Part shown: piece after piece, positions 26,242-35,766 of the stretch
How positions within the stretch are numbered: the stretch's first letter is position 1
Layout: each line of letters begins with the position of its first letter
NCBI RefSeq assembly: GCF_007830175.1
Contig: NZ_VLKH01000015.1
Coordinates: 1 to 57,405, forward strand
Reading direction: 5' to 3'
Source of the DNA: Sedimentibacter saalensis
GTDB lineage: Bacteria; Bacillota; Clostridia; Tissierellales; Sedimentibacteraceae
Length of the DNA stretch: 57,405 nt
Notes under the pieces: generated by a model
What the model saw: the letters and a program-made list of their open reading frames with translations, nothing else
What the model was told of the DNA's origin: nothing
The model's database searches: none
Position numbers and translations under genes: made by a program

Positions 26242-26273
26242 TGTCTTTAGTTTTATGTGAATCTCCCCCCATC

Positions 26274-26984
26274 TTATTCTTCCTCTATGGTAATTGGAAC
26301 AGCATACTTGAATTCTTTTTCTCCATCGTACTTGTTGATGAATATTTCGGAAGAATTTTCTGTTTCGATTGTATATCCTATCTGGCTCAGCTGAGACACT
26401 ATTCCTCCTACAAAATTAAGTGATGCATCTATTGTTCTGGAATTGCCTATTGCCTTTATTTCCAGCGGAAGCACCAATGCAACACCGTTAACATTGATGT
26501 GATCCAGCACAGGCACTATTTCAGTATAGTTTGTGTATCTCTGTCCGTTAATGGATATTGCCTCGACACCTGCATTGTTTAAATAACTGATGAGCGCCAG
26601 AATATACTGGTGGCTGGAAGCCAGGCTCACATAGGAATTAGGTTCTGAATCAATGGTGATTATTGTTCCAGGCCCTTTCACTTCATAATAACCTGATAAA
26701 ATTTGTTGATTTGCAAGTTCTTCCTTTAATCTCTCAAGTTCCGCCTCTTTTGCATCATAAATCTCTTCATTTTCTTTTGCTGTTTGTTTTAAGGCATCAA
26801 GCTCTTCTCTCAATTCATTTTTCTGAAGAGTCAGCTCTGTCAGCTCGTTGTCAAGCTGGCTTGCAATGTTCTGAGGGTCTTCATTCCCAAGAACATTGTT
26901 TGTTGTTCTAATTTGCATCATGCAAACAACCCCTAGAATCAAACTTATAGCAAACAGCATTACCTTTTGCCACAACTTACTCAT
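26274..26984 (-). CDS. DUF881 membrane-anchored protein (YlxW-like)
   Basis: 236 aa. Membrane segment at about 6-24, coiled-coil at about 42-92 (heptads in LTELTLQKNELREELDALKQ), then the DUF881 domain with YYEVKGPGTIITI and LISYLNNAGVEAISINGQRY. Extracytoplasmic domain predicted. Good SD GGAGG 6 nt before ATG. Tandem with the other DUF881 gene, downstream of ftsQ/divIB, the arrangement seen in other Firmicutes. Function unknown. Confidence 0.88.
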   Translation of the reverse strand: MSKLWQKVMLFAISLILGVVCMMQIRTTNNVLGNEDPQNIASQLDNELTELTLQKNELREELDALKQTAKENEEIYDAKEAELERLKEELANQQILSGYYEVKGPGTIITIDSEPNSYVSLASSHQYILALISYLNNAGVEAISINGQRYTNYTEIVPVLDHINVNGVALVLPLEIKAIGNSRTIDASLNFVGGIVSQLSQIGYTIETENSSEIFINKYDGEKEFKYAVPITIEEE

Positions 26985-27783
26985 TGTAATCCTCCATTTT
27001 ATAGTCCTCTATGTACACCGGACTGTCCCCCTTTGTAAAATCTATTAACCCTGAAGCAACTGTCAAGTTGTTGTTGAGTCTTTCGTTTATTATTTTCATG
27101 GCAAACACAATCTGATACTTTATGTCCTCACCAAGCTTTATTCTAATCACAGTGCCATATTCCGTGTTTATCATAACGCTGTTGTCTTTGCAGGCTGTTA
27201 TGCCCTTTACTGTTTCGCTGCCGAATTCAACTTTCAGATATTCTAAAGTATCAAAAATGTTGCTAATATTATCAATGCCAGCAAATTCTGCTGTGTTTCC
27301 TATATTGTATAATACATCAGTCAAACTTTCAATAGTCAAAAGGTCGTTTTTTTCAGCTGATGTACGAAGGGCTATGCCACTCTTGTCTGTAACAATATAT
27401 TCATTGTTGTAATGTATCTGATAATTCTCAACTCTTTCTTTTATTTCAATATATATTTTGTTGGGCAGCTCGTAAACTACACGGGCGCTTTCCACGTAGA
27501 TTTCTTTTTCAAGATTTTCCTTTACCTTTGCTCTGTCTACTGAAAACAATCTTTCTCCCTCATCAACATGTGATTGTTCTATGATGTAATCTTTCTGGTA
27601 CAATACGTTTCCTGCAACATCGACCTGCGTAATTTCAAAATAAGGTGTTTTAAAATATACGTAATAAAGGCAAAAAACAACAACTACAGCAGCCGTAATA
27701 AAAGCTGCTGTACTTACGAATAGCTTTCTGAATTTTTTCTTCTTTTTCTTTTTCCTTTGTTTGTTGTTTCTTTTTTCAGCCAT
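26977..27783 (-). CDS. divIB: Cell division protein FtsQ/DivIB
   Basis: 268 aa. Very basic cytoplasmic tail (about 1-22), one membrane segment (about 23-45), POTRA domain (FEITQVDVAGNVLYQKDYII, about 52-120) and the FtsQ/DivIB beta domain. Part of the FtsL-DivIC-DivIB subcomplex that regulates septal synthesis. It overlaps the DUF881 gene by 8 nt. The SD is weak (AGGTAA), and a family A repeat fills the gap to the upstream murA, so expression may depend on read-through across the repeat. Confidence 0.9.
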   Translation of the reverse strand: MAEKRNNKQRKKKKKKKFRKLFVSTAAFITAAVVVVFCLYYVYFKTPYFEITQVDVAGNVLYQKDYIIEQSHVDEGERLFSVDRAKVKENLEKEIYVESARVVYELPNKIYIEIKERVENYQIHYNNEYIVTDKSGIALRTSAEKNDLLTIESLTDVLYNIGNTAEFAGIDNISNIFDTLEYLKVEFGSETVKGITACKDNSVMINTEYGTVIRIKLGEDIKYQIVFAMKIINERLNNNLTVASGLIDFTKGDSPVYIEDYKMEDYNE

Positions 27784-27840
27784 TTTTTTACCTGGTATCT
27801 TTAGTATTGATTTTTATATTTTAGATAGTATCACCGATTT

Positions 27841-27920
27841 TGTCATCCTGAGCGAAAGCAAGGAAAAGCACCTGAAACATAGAGTTAGGGCATCTTTCGG
27901 GCTACGCCCTCAGAATGGCA
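27841..27920. repeat. Family A/B mosaic repeat, copy A3
   Basis: 80 bp: arms TGTCATCCTGAGCG and CTCAGAATGGCA as in family A, but with GTTAGGGCATCTTTC of family B in the middle. Lies between murA and ftsQ inside the cluster. Confidence 0.75.
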
Positions 27921-27939
27921 CGGTTAAAGTTTATTCATA

Positions 27940-29202
27940 TCAATTTTTTGTTTCTGTTATTACGGCTCCTATATTTTGCAGTTTTTGCACAAATTTTTCA
28001 TAGCCTCTGTTTATATGGTAAATGTTGTTTATCTTTGAAGTTCCTTCAGCTCCTAATGCTGCTATTACAAGAGCAGCCCCTCCCCGAAGATCTTTTGCCT
28101 CAACCTCGGCACTATAAAGCTTGTGGACTCCCTCAACAACTGCCACTCTTCCGATTGTTGTGATGTTTGCTCCCATTTTCTGAAGCTCCGGTACATGTTT
28201 GTAACGAGAATCAAACACTGTTTCTTCTATAATTGAAATTCCGTCGGCTGTTGCCATGCTGGCCATAAACTGCGCCTGCATATCTGTTGGAAATCCCGGA
28301 TACGGCTGAGTTGTAACTTTCTCTACTGCTTTTATTCTTCCTTGGTTTGAAATTACAATTGTTCCATGAGTTTCTCTTATTTCACATCCGGCATCTTCAT
28401 ATATTGAAGTAATTGACTTGAAATGAGATTTTTCTATATTTCTTATGTAAATTTTGCTCTTCATCGATGATGCTGCACTCAAATAAGTTCCTGCCTCAAT
28501 ACGGTCGGAAATAATCTTATATTCTACAGTGTCTGTATTTTCTGGTTTTTTTCCTTCTATTATTATTGATCCTGTTCCTGCACCGCTCACACTGTATCCG
28601 CATGTGTTCAAAAAGTTCTGCAAGTCAACTATTTCCGGTTCTTTCGCAGGGTTATATATCACTGTCTTTCCTGGTATTCCAACGGCAAACAACATAATAT
28701 TTTCTGTTGCGCCCACACTTGGGTAGTCAAGCTGAATTTCACAGCCTGATGGCTCTGTGACTTTGCCAACTAAAAGTCCACTTTTTTCAATGATCTCAAC
28801 TCCAAGTTTTCTTAAACCCTTCAGATGCAAATCTATTGGACGAAGTCCTATTTCGCATCCCCCGGGATATGCAATTTCAACATTTCCTGTCCTTTGAAGA
28901 ACAGCTCCCATCAATATTATTGATGACCTTATTTTTCTTACAAGTTTTTCCGGTACCTGAGAAGTATTAAGTCCTCTTGTGTCAATGAGAGCAACACCGT
29001 TGTCGTGTTGAACCGTGCATCCCATGTCTTGCAATATTTCCAGCATATCTTTTACATCTTCGATGTCTGGTATATTTTCAAGAAGATATTCTCTTCCGCT
29101 GATAACCGTACTAGCTAAAATAGGAAGAGCAGCATTTTTTGACCCGCCTATGTCAACTATTCCTTCTAAGCTGTTTCTTCCTTCAATTATAAAGCTTCCC
29201 AT
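27940..29202 (-). CDS. murA: UDP-N-acetylglucosamine 1-carboxyvinyltransferase MurA
   Basis: 420 aa from the ATG preceded by GGAGGG (an in-frame ATG 16 codons upstream has no SD). EPSP-synthase fold; GGSKNAALPILAS near the start, catalytic Cys in YPGGCEIGLRPIDLHLKGL, and FPTDMQAQFMA. Transfers enolpyruvate to UDP-GlcNAc, the first committed step of peptidoglycan synthesis; Cys (not Asp) in the active loop predicts fosfomycin sensitivity of the enzyme. Lies between murG and ftsQ in the cluster. Confidence 0.96.
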   Translation of the reverse strand: MGSFIIEGRNSLEGIVDIGGSKNAALPILASTVISGREYLLENIPDIEDVKDMLEILQDMGCTVQHDNGVALIDTRGLNTSQVPEKLVRKIRSSIILMGAVLQRTGNVEIAYPGGCEIGLRPIDLHLKGLRKLGVEIIEKSGLLVGKVTEPSGCEIQLDYPSVGATENIMLFAVGIPGKTVIYNPAKEPEIVDLQNFLNTCGYSVSGAGTGSIIIEGKKPENTDTVEYKIISDRIEAGTYLSAASSMKSKIYIRNIEKSHFKSITSIYEDAGCEIRETHGTIVISNQGRIKAVEKVTTQPYPGFPTDMQAQFMASMATADGISIIEETVFDSRYKHVPELQKMGANITTIGRVAVVEGVHKLYSAEVEAKDLRGGAALVIAALGAEGTSKINNIYHINRGYEKFVQKLQNIGAVITETKN

Positions 29203-29238
29203 CTTTATCCCTCCGCAACAAGTAACATAATCGGTTAA

Positions 29239-29316
29239 CCGGAATAACATTCCGGAAACCTCAATATGACTATCAGTTCCTGAGAATGCAATGCAAGTTA
29301 TATAAATATAACTTGC
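29239..29316. promoter_or_regulatory. Two perfect stem-loops in the murG-murA gap
   Basis: 29239-29255: 7-bp stem CCGGAAT/ATTCCGG with 3-nt loop. 29293-29316: 10-bp stem GCAAGTTATA/TATAACTTGC with 4-nt loop. Neither has a proper T-run on the minus strand, so they are more likely leader or processing structures than terminators. Confidence 0.6.
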
Positions 29317-29369
29317 TTCGATTTTTGTACTGATTCAGATAATCATATAATATGTTATGCAATTTCATA

Positions 29370-30497
29370 TTACTTGTTACTTTTGGTTTTTAAGTTGGTC
29401 AGATTCAACATAATATCATATATTTTTCCTTCAACGTCAGTGCTTCCCATTCTCTTTGAGTTCAAGCTCATTGCCTTAAGAACATTTTTGTTCTTTATTA
29501 TATCATCAATGGCATTACTAAGTTCACTTCCATTTAAGTCCTTTTCAAGAATCACCTTTGCTGCCCCTTCCTTTTCAAGGGCACGGGCATTGTACTCCTG
29601 GTGGTTTTCTGCAGTATAGGTCTTGGGTATAAGTATGGAAGGCACTCCTATGGCTGTAATTTCAGCAATGGTTATAGCGCCGGCACTTCCTATGACTATG
29701 TCAGAAGCTGAAAGTGCAGATGCAGCATCATACATGTAATCCCTGATTTCAATGTTGCTCTGTGGTTTTACTTTTTTGTTAAGCTCTTCCATAAACTTTT
29801 CATAATGCTTCTTGCCTGTTATATGAAGAATTTTAATACTATTATTACCGTTGTATTTTTCTATTGTTTCTATTATTGCTTCATTTAAACTTATTTGTCC
29901 CCCGCTGCCTCCAAAGGAATATATAAATATATCGTCACTATTTAATTTAAAGTTAGCCCTGGATTTTCTCCTGTCTGCTGTAAGTATATCTTTTCTCACA
30001 GGATTTCCAACAAGCACCAGCTTGTTGGCAGACTCCTTGGGGAAATAATTTTCAGCATCCTTGAAACTTATTATGATTACATCAACAACCTTTGAAAGCA
30101 GTTTGTTTGTGATTCCCGGAAAAACATTTTGCTCATGTATCATGGTTGGAATTTTTTTAAGGCTTGCAGCAAGAACTACCGGTCCGCACACATACCCTCC
30201 GGTTCCAACAACTATGTCAGGTTTAAAATCCTTAATTATTCTTGAGGCTTCCATAACTCCCTTGATTGAGGCCAAAATTGTTTTTATGTTTTCAATGCTT
30301 AGGCTTCTTCTGAGATATTTTGCAGTAACATATTTGAATTCAAAGCCTTCTTTTGGAACGAGTTCGCTCTCCATTCCTTTTTTTGTACCTACATATAATA
30401 TTTCATTGGATGGATCCGCAAGTCTTACCTTTTGAGCAATGGCCAAAGCAGGGTTTATGTGTCCCCCTGTTCCTCCGCCGGTTATAAGCACTCTCAT
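29370..30497 (-). CDS. murG: UDP-GlcNAc--lipid I N-acetylglucosaminyltransferase MurG
   Basis: 375 aa, GT-B fold. GGGTGGHINPALAIA at the N-terminus, GTGGYVCGPVVLAA, and the donor-site motif SAGAITIAEITAIGVPSILI. Converts lipid I to lipid II on the inner membrane face. Between ftsW and murA, the standard place. RBS weak (AAAGGAA). The last ~35 residues are Lys/Asn rich. Confidence 0.96.
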   Translation of the reverse strand: MRVLITGGGTGGHINPALAIAQKVRLADPSNEILYVGTKKGMESELVPKEGFEFKYVTAKYLRRSLSIENIKTILASIKGVMEASRIIKDFKPDIVVGTGGYVCGPVVLAASLKKIPTMIHEQNVFPGITNKLLSKVVDVIIISFKDAENYFPKESANKLVLVGNPVRKDILTADRRKSRANFKLNSDDIFIYSFGGSGGQISLNEAIIETIEKYNGNNSIKILHITGKKHYEKFMEELNKKVKPQSNIEIRDYMYDAASALSASDIVIGSAGAITIAEITAIGVPSILIPKTYTAENHQEYNARALEKEGAAKVILEKDLNGSELSNAIDDIIKNKNVLKAMSLNSKRMGSTDVEGKIYDIMLNLTNLKTKSNK

Positions 30498-30578
30498 TTA
30501 TTAATCACTTTCCTTTTTTATATAGATCAATTTAATGTCATTGTATTTCCTAGGCAATGAATTATTGCCTGCTACTTC

Positions 30579-31700
30579 TTAACTTCTGTATGTATTTGAA
30601 TATTTTGAAATATTTAATAAAATTCCCATGGAACAAAGTAGAAACATCAGAGAAGATCCACCTGCACTAATAAAAGGCAGGGCTCTACCTGTGGGAGGCA
30701 TTGATGATGTTGCTACAGCAACATGTATCATGAACTGAACAAGCACCAGTGTTGTAAGTCCTAATGCCGTCTGGCTTCCGAAAAAATCTTCTGTGTTCAT
30801 TGATATTCTTAACCCTCTCCAGGCAAAGACTACAAAAGCAAGCATTACAAACACACACCCAATGAATCCTAACTCTTCACCAATTATTGAAAATATAAAG
30901 TCATTGTACGCTTCGGGGAGATAAAAAAACTTTTGTCTGCTTTTCCCAATTCCCATTCCGAACAGTCCTCCTGTTCCGAGGGCATATAGTGACTGTATTA
31001 TCTGCCATCCCTGGTCCTGCTTATATTTAAACGGGTCAAAGAAGACTATTATTCTTGTAATTCTGTAAGGCTGCATTGCAATCATAACAACAACACCTGC
31101 TACAGCAGCTCCCACTAGAAGGAACAAATGGCTCAGCCTTGCTCCTGCGCAGAAAAACATAACCATGAGAGTTCCGCCTAGAATTATGGCTGTGCTCAGG
31201 TCATCCTGCATAGCAATCAGACCGCAGAAAACTCCTATGAAAACCATTGAAGGAATAAAACCTTTTGTAAAGGAACTCATATTTTTGCGGTTTCGATCAA
31301 AGTAGTCAGCCATGTATAAAACTCCGCCTATTTTAATTATTTCTGAAGGCTGAAATGTTATACCGCCTATATTTATCCACCTTTGTGCTCCATTAGAAGC
31401 TATTCCCATAATCACCGTCAAAAGGGCAAATCCCACGCATGCAACAAGAATTACCTTATTGAACCTGGCATATATTTTATAAGGTATATTTGCAAAAAAT
31501 ATCATTCCGGTCATTCCTATTACAGCTGCTATTACCTGCTTTTTCAGAAAATAAAACGGATCTCCGTTAAACTTATAGTATCCGTCAGGATAGCTGGAAC
31601 TGTAAACCATTAAAAACCCAAAGAGAACCAATACTACAATAATAAAAACCAAAACCCAGTCAACAGTCTTTTTACCTGCTTTGTGTACTGCTTCCTCCAT
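30579..31700 (-). CDS. ftsW: SEDS-family peptidoglycan polymerase FtsW
   Basis: 373 aa with about ten membrane segments. Motifs: GAQRWINIGGITFQPSEIIK, KQDQGWQIIQSLYALGTGGL, GLGIGKS-type GMGIGKSRQKFFYLPEAYND, and the C-terminal PFISAGGSS. SEDS proteins polymerise lipid II at the septum with a class B PBP. Starts inside the 3' end of murD (29-nt overlap), so it is translationally coupled. FtsW is preferred over SpoVE/RodA by position in the cluster. Confidence 0.93.
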   Translation of the reverse strand: MEEAVHKAGKKTVDWVLVFIIVVLVLFGFLMVYSSSYPDGYYKFNGDPFYFLKKQVIAAVIGMTGMIFFANIPYKIYARFNKVILVACVGFALLTVIMGIASNGAQRWINIGGITFQPSEIIKIGGVLYMADYFDRNRKNMSSFTKGFIPSMVFIGVFCGLIAMQDDLSTAIILGGTLMVMFFCAGARLSHLFLLVGAAVAGVVVMIAMQPYRITRIIVFFDPFKYKQDQGWQIIQSLYALGTGGLFGMGIGKSRQKFFYLPEAYNDFIFSIIGEELGFIGCVFVMLAFVVFAWRGLRISMNTEDFFGSQTALGLTTLVLVQFMIHVAVATSSMPPTGRALPFISAGGSSLMFLLCSMGILLNISKYSNTYRS

Positions 31701-33048
31701 AATATTTAACCCTTTCCTTAAAGTCTCTTCCTCTCACCTCGTAGTTGGGGTACATTCCCCAGCTTGCGCATGCAGGAGAAAGAACAACATTGTCGCCTTC
31801 TTCGCTTAATTCGAAGCATTTTTTCACTGCCTCATCCATATTTTGAACTTTATAAATATTTGTGAATCCATAACTGCGTGCACATTTTTCTATGTCATCG
31901 GCAGTCTGACCAAGGAGCACCAAGGCCTTTACTTTGTTGTCAAATGATTGTATAAATTCATCATACTGTGATTTTTTGTCGTAGCCACCTGCAATGAGCA
32001 CAATTGGTTTTTCTATTCCTTGAACAGCCTTTATGGAAGCGTCGGGATTTGTTCCCTTTGAATCATTGTAAAACTTCACATTGTTGTATTCACCGCAAAA
32101 TTCAAGTCTGTGTTCAACGCCTTTGAATTCTTTCAATACTTTAGTTATTGTTTCAACATCAGTTCCAAGCGCTATGGCTGCTCCGGCCGCTGCCATTGCA
32201 TTTTCCAGATTATGTTTGCCAGGAATAAAAATGTCCTTTGTGTTTATTATAAAAATTGTATCTTTTTCATTTTTATATACCATCTTTCCATCAAGGACAA
32301 AGATTCCTTTATCAAGTACTCTTTCAGAACTGAAAAATATTTTCTTTGCTCTTATGTTGGGGGAATAATCTCTTATAATTTCATCTTCATAATTTAATAT
32401 TGCACAGTCATTTTCATCTTGATTTATTACGTTCTTAAATTTAGCTTCAACATAATTTTCCATTGTATGGTGATAATCCATGTGGTCAGGAGTTATGTTT
32501 GTCATGACGCTTATTTGAGGCTTGTAGTCATATGTTCCCGCAAGCTGAAAACTGCTTACTTCTGCAATCAGCACATCACCTTTTTTAGAATTCATGGCAT
32601 CGTCAAAAATTCCAAAGCCTATGTTTCCTGTGAGCTTGCAGTTTCTGCCACTTTCCTTTATAATTTCACCTATGAGAGTTGTTGTGGTTGTCTTGCCGTT
32701 TGTTCCCGTAATTGATATGAATGAAGCTTCTGTAACCATGTAGGCAGCTTCAACGTCGCTTATTATTTTAATGCTTTTTTCTATTAACTTAACAACAATT
32801 GGCACCTCATACTTTATTCCGGGACTTTTTATTGCAAAATCCAGCTCATCCATAGGGATATTTTCTATATCGCTGCTTCCAAAGAAATACTCAGCTTGGA
32901 TTGAACTGAGCTCCTGAAGCTTTTCATATAATTTTTCCTGTGGTGATTCATCATATGCATATATAACTGCTCCCAGTTTATGAAGGGCTTTAATGCATGA
33001 TATTCCCGAAACTCCAAGCCCGATAACAAGTATTTTTTTATTTTTCAT
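31672..33048 (-). CDS. murD: UDP-N-acetylmuramoyl-L-alanine--D-glutamate ligase MurD
   Basis: 458 aa. N-terminal Rossmann ILVIGLGVSGISCIKAL, P-loop ISITGTNGKTTTTTLIGEI, ITPDHMDYHHTMENY, and the C-terminal FYNDSKGTNPDASIKAV motif typical of MurD. Adds D-Glu to UDP-MurNAc-L-Ala. 36 bp after mraY. Confidence 0.96.
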   Translation of the reverse strand: MKNKKILVIGLGVSGISCIKALHKLGAVIYAYDESPQEKLYEKLQELSSIQAEYFFGSSDIENIPMDELDFAIKSPGIKYEVPIVVKLIEKSIKIISDVEAAYMVTEASFISITGTNGKTTTTTLIGEIIKESGRNCKLTGNIGFGIFDDAMNSKKGDVLIAEVSSFQLAGTYDYKPQISVMTNITPDHMDYHHTMENYVEAKFKNVINQDENDCAILNYEDEIIRDYSPNIRAKKIFFSSERVLDKGIFVLDGKMVYKNEKDTIFIINTKDIFIPGKHNLENAMAAAGAAIALGTDVETITKVLKEFKGVEHRLEFCGEYNNVKFYNDSKGTNPDASIKAVQGIEKPIVLIAGGYDKKSQYDEFIQSFDNKVKALVLLGQTADDIEKCARSYGFTNIYKVQNMDEAVKKCFELSEEGDNVVLSPACASWGMYPNYEVRGRDFKERVKYYGGSSTQSR

Positions 33049-33084
33049 TTTTACCTCTCTTTAGTCCACTATTATTTTATGTGA

Positions 33085-34059
33085 CTATATAGAATAAATG
33101 CCTATAAATGCCAATATAACAGTTACAATCCAAAATACTCCTACTACTTTTGTTTCCTTCCAGCCGCACATTTCAAAATGGTGGTGCAGGGGAGCCATTT
33201 TAAAAATTCTTCTCTTTGTTCTCTTGTAATGTAATACCTGTATTATAACAGACAGTGCCTCTGCAAAATAAATGCCGCCTATTATTGGTATGAGTAAAAC
33301 CATGTTTGAAAGAACTGCAACAGCAGAAACTGCACCTCCAAGTGCCAAAGATCCCGTGTCTCCCATGAACACTTTTGCAGGATTTGCATTGTGCCTCAAA
33401 AATCCAAGACATGCTCCTGTGACTGCAGCGCTCACTATGGCAATTCCGCCATAAATTGCATTTGTATCTCTCAAACTGTTTGTTATAAGGCTGAATGTTG
33501 CCATAACAATCAAGGTTACTCCCGTGTTAAGTCCGTCAAGGCCGTCAGTTAAATTTACGGCATTTACAGTTCCCAAAATTACAAACACAACAAATGGAAT
33601 ATACAATACGCCAAGATCTATTACAGCATTGGCAAATGGTATTACAAGCTTTGTTCCGTTTACGCTGTACTTTGACCCGTACAGCGCCAGAAGTACAGCA
33701 AACACCACCTGACCTAAAATTTTCTGATAAGCCCTTAGTCCCAGATTTCTCTTAAGTACAACTTTTATATAATCGTCTAAAAATCCAATAAATCCAAATC
33801 CAAATATGAAAAACATCACTGCCCATATTTCCTGAGTGTAATAGCCACTGGTAGCTATTGCAATGAGTGCTGCTAATAAAATTATTATTCCTCCCATGGT
33901 GGGAGTGCCTGACTTGCTGTAGTGAGACTTAGGGCCTTCCTCTCTGATGCTTTGTCCTACTTTCAGGCGCTTCAATACCGGTATTACAACCGGTCCAAGA
34001 AACAGTGCTATTAAAAATGATACAATTATTACTCTTATTATTTGTCCGCTGCCTTGCAT
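33085..34059 (-). CDS. mraY: Phospho-N-acetylmuramoyl-pentapeptide transferase MraY
   Basis: 324 aa, about ten membrane segments. GPKSHYSKSGTPTMGGI, the Asp pair FLDDYIKV, NLTDGLDGLNTG, GDTGSLALGG and the HHHFE loop (APLHHHFEMCGW) are all intact. Transfers phospho-MurNAc-pentapeptide to undecaprenyl phosphate to make lipid I. Follows murE by 17 bp; in most relatives murF sits between them, and it is absent here. Confidence 0.97.
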   Translation of the reverse strand: MQGSGQIIRVIIVSFLIALFLGPVVIPVLKRLKVGQSIREEGPKSHYSKSGTPTMGGIIILLAALIAIATSGYYTQEIWAVMFFIFGFGFIGFLDDYIKVVLKRNLGLRAYQKILGQVVFAVLLALYGSKYSVNGTKLVIPFANAVIDLGVLYIPFVVFVILGTVNAVNLTDGLDGLNTGVTLIVMATFSLITNSLRDTNAIYGGIAIVSAAVTGACLGFLRHNANPAKVFMGDTGSLALGGAVSAVAVLSNMVLLIPIIGGIYFAEALSVIIQVLHYKRTKRRIFKMAPLHHHFEMCGWKETKVVGVFWIVTVILAFIGIYSI

Positions 34060-34076
34060 GTTAAACTCCTTTGTGA

Positions 34077-35561
34077 CTAATTCCTTAATCCTCTTTTTTT
34101 CTCTACATCTATTATTGCCATTTTCGCAATGTATCCTTCATCATATGGAACTTTTTCTGTTCCCATATCCTGGTAGGGCTCCGTAGATTTTCCCGCCAAC
34201 AATATTACATCCTTAGATTTGGAATTGTCAATAGCATAATAAATTGCTTTGTCTCTCTCAACTATAATTTCGTACTTTCCACCGGCTTTTTCAACACCTT
34301 TAGAAATTTCAACACATATGTCGTAAGGATCTTCAAAACGTGGATTGTCGGAAGTAAGTATGCTTAAGTCACAATACTTTCCAGCAATTTCACCCATTGG
34401 TGCTCTTCTTGACAAGTCCCTTTCTCCTCCTGCCCCAAACATCACAATTTTTCTGCCTTCTGCAAATTCAACTATTGTATCCATAACCTTTAAAAGTCCG
34501 TCGGGAGTGTGGGCAAAATCAAGTATTATTGTGCAGTCAAGCTGATTTTCAAGTATTTCAAACCTTCCCTTTACACCTTTTATTTCGGCCAGCGATAAAA
34601 TTATGTCATCAATGTCAACTCCAAGGCAATATGCTGCTCCAAGGGCTCCCAGTGAATTAAGAACACTGAACTTTCCAGGAGTGTTAACATGAACCTTCTT
34701 TTCAACTCCCAAAATATTTAAATCAAATGATGTGCCCTTCATAGTAGTAACTAAATTTGAAGCCTTTATGTCAGCATCATTTTCTATTCCTGTTGAAAGT
34801 GCTTTTACTCCATCTGTCTTTAACTCTTTGTAAAGTCTTGCACCGTAAGGGTCATCAACATTTATTATGTTGTTTACCTTTGTTATATAAAACAATTTTT
34901 TCTTTGCAAGGTAGTAATTTTCCATTGTTATGTGAAAATCAAGGTGATCTCTTGTAAGGTTGGTGAAAATTCCCACATCAATATTCACATTGTCAACTCT
35001 GTTCAGTTCAAGAGCATGTGAAGAAACTTCCATAAAACAGTGAGTTACATTTTTTTCAGCCATTCTTGACAGGTAATTTTGAATATCGGCCGCTTCAGGA
35101 GTTGTATTGTCAATTTTTATTTTATCTTCATCTATCAGTACGCCCATTGTGCCTATTATTCCTGATTTTTCTCCCAGATGGTCGTAAATTCCTTTTAAAA
35201 GATATGTAGTGCTGGTCTTTCCGTTTGTTCCGGTTACGCCGGTTATATTTATTTTTTCTGACGGGCGGCCGTAAATTACGTGGGCAGCTGGCGCCATGGT
35301 TTCTCTAGGTGATTTGACAACAATAAAATTGCTTATATCTTTAACATCTTCTGGGATGTGATCACACATTACAGCAGATGCTCCGTTTTTTACAGCGCTT
35401 TCAATGAACTTGTGTCCGTCTGAGGTGTATCCTTTTATAGCAACAAAAATATCGCCTATTTTTGCTTTTCGAGAGTCATTTGTAATGCCGGTGATATTAA
35501 TATTTTCATCTCCGACATAACTTTCATATTCAATTTCTTCAAGCAAATTTTTAATTTTCAT
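34077..35561 (-). CDS. murE: UDP-MurNAc-L-Ala-D-Glu--2,6-diaminopimelate ligase MurE
   Basis: 494 aa. N-terminal MurE domain (GITNDSRKAKIGDIFVAIKG), P-loop GVTGTNGKTSTTYLL, FTNLTRDHLDFHITMENYY, and the specificity motif TSDNPRFEDP whose DNPR points to meso-diaminopimelate, not lysine. Adds the third stem residue. Heads the second half of the cluster with its own promoter (35601-35629) and RBS GGGAGC. Confidence 0.95.
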   Translation of the reverse strand: MKIKNLLEEIEYESYVGDENINITGITNDSRKAKIGDIFVAIKGYTSDGHKFIESAVKNGASAVMCDHIPEDVKDISNFIVVKSPRETMAPAAHVIYGRPSEKINITGVTGTNGKTSTTYLLKGIYDHLGEKSGIIGTMGVLIDEDKIKIDNTTPEAADIQNYLSRMAEKNVTHCFMEVSSHALELNRVDNVNIDVGIFTNLTRDHLDFHITMENYYLAKKKLFYITKVNNIINVDDPYGARLYKELKTDGVKALSTGIENDADIKASNLVTTMKGTSFDLNILGVEKKVHVNTPGKFSVLNSLGALGAAYCLGVDIDDIILSLAEIKGVKGRFEILENQLDCTIILDFAHTPDGLLKVMDTIVEFAEGRKIVMFGAGGERDLSRRAPMGEIAGKYCDLSILTSDNPRFEDPYDICVEISKGVEKAGGKYEIIVERDKAIYYAIDNSKSKDVILLAGKSTEPYQDMGTEKVPYDEGYIAKMAIIDVEKKRGLRN

Positions 35562-35600
35562 AATATTGCTCCCTTATTAAAGTGTATGTTATTATATGCA

Positions 35601-35629
35601 ATTTTATCATATTTAAAATTCAAATACAA
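35601..35629 (-). promoter_or_regulatory. Promoter in front of murE
   Basis: Minus strand TTGTAT (35624-35629), 17-nt spacer, TAAAAT (35601-35606). With the terminator at 35737-35766 it splits the mur/fts cluster into two transcription units. The stretch 35645-35690 also holds a long bulged hairpin of unknown role. Confidence 0.6.
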
Positions 35630-35736
35630 TAAATACTGTATGTCCCATTACCATTTTTCAAAGCACCTTTGCTGAAAAATGTGGTAAAACAAATGTTTAA
35701 ATCTCTATGCTAAATTAAGCAGAAGTTAAATTATTT

Positions 35737-35766
35737 TAAAAAAGACGGAACGCAGCGCATTCCGTC
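35737..35766 (-). terminator. Terminator after the PBP gene
   Basis: Minus strand stem GACGGAA/TTCCGTC (35760-35766 with 35744-35750) followed by TTTTTT. Its upstream flank TTTGTCATCAACCT (35767-35781) recurs at two other terminators. Confidence 0.8.
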
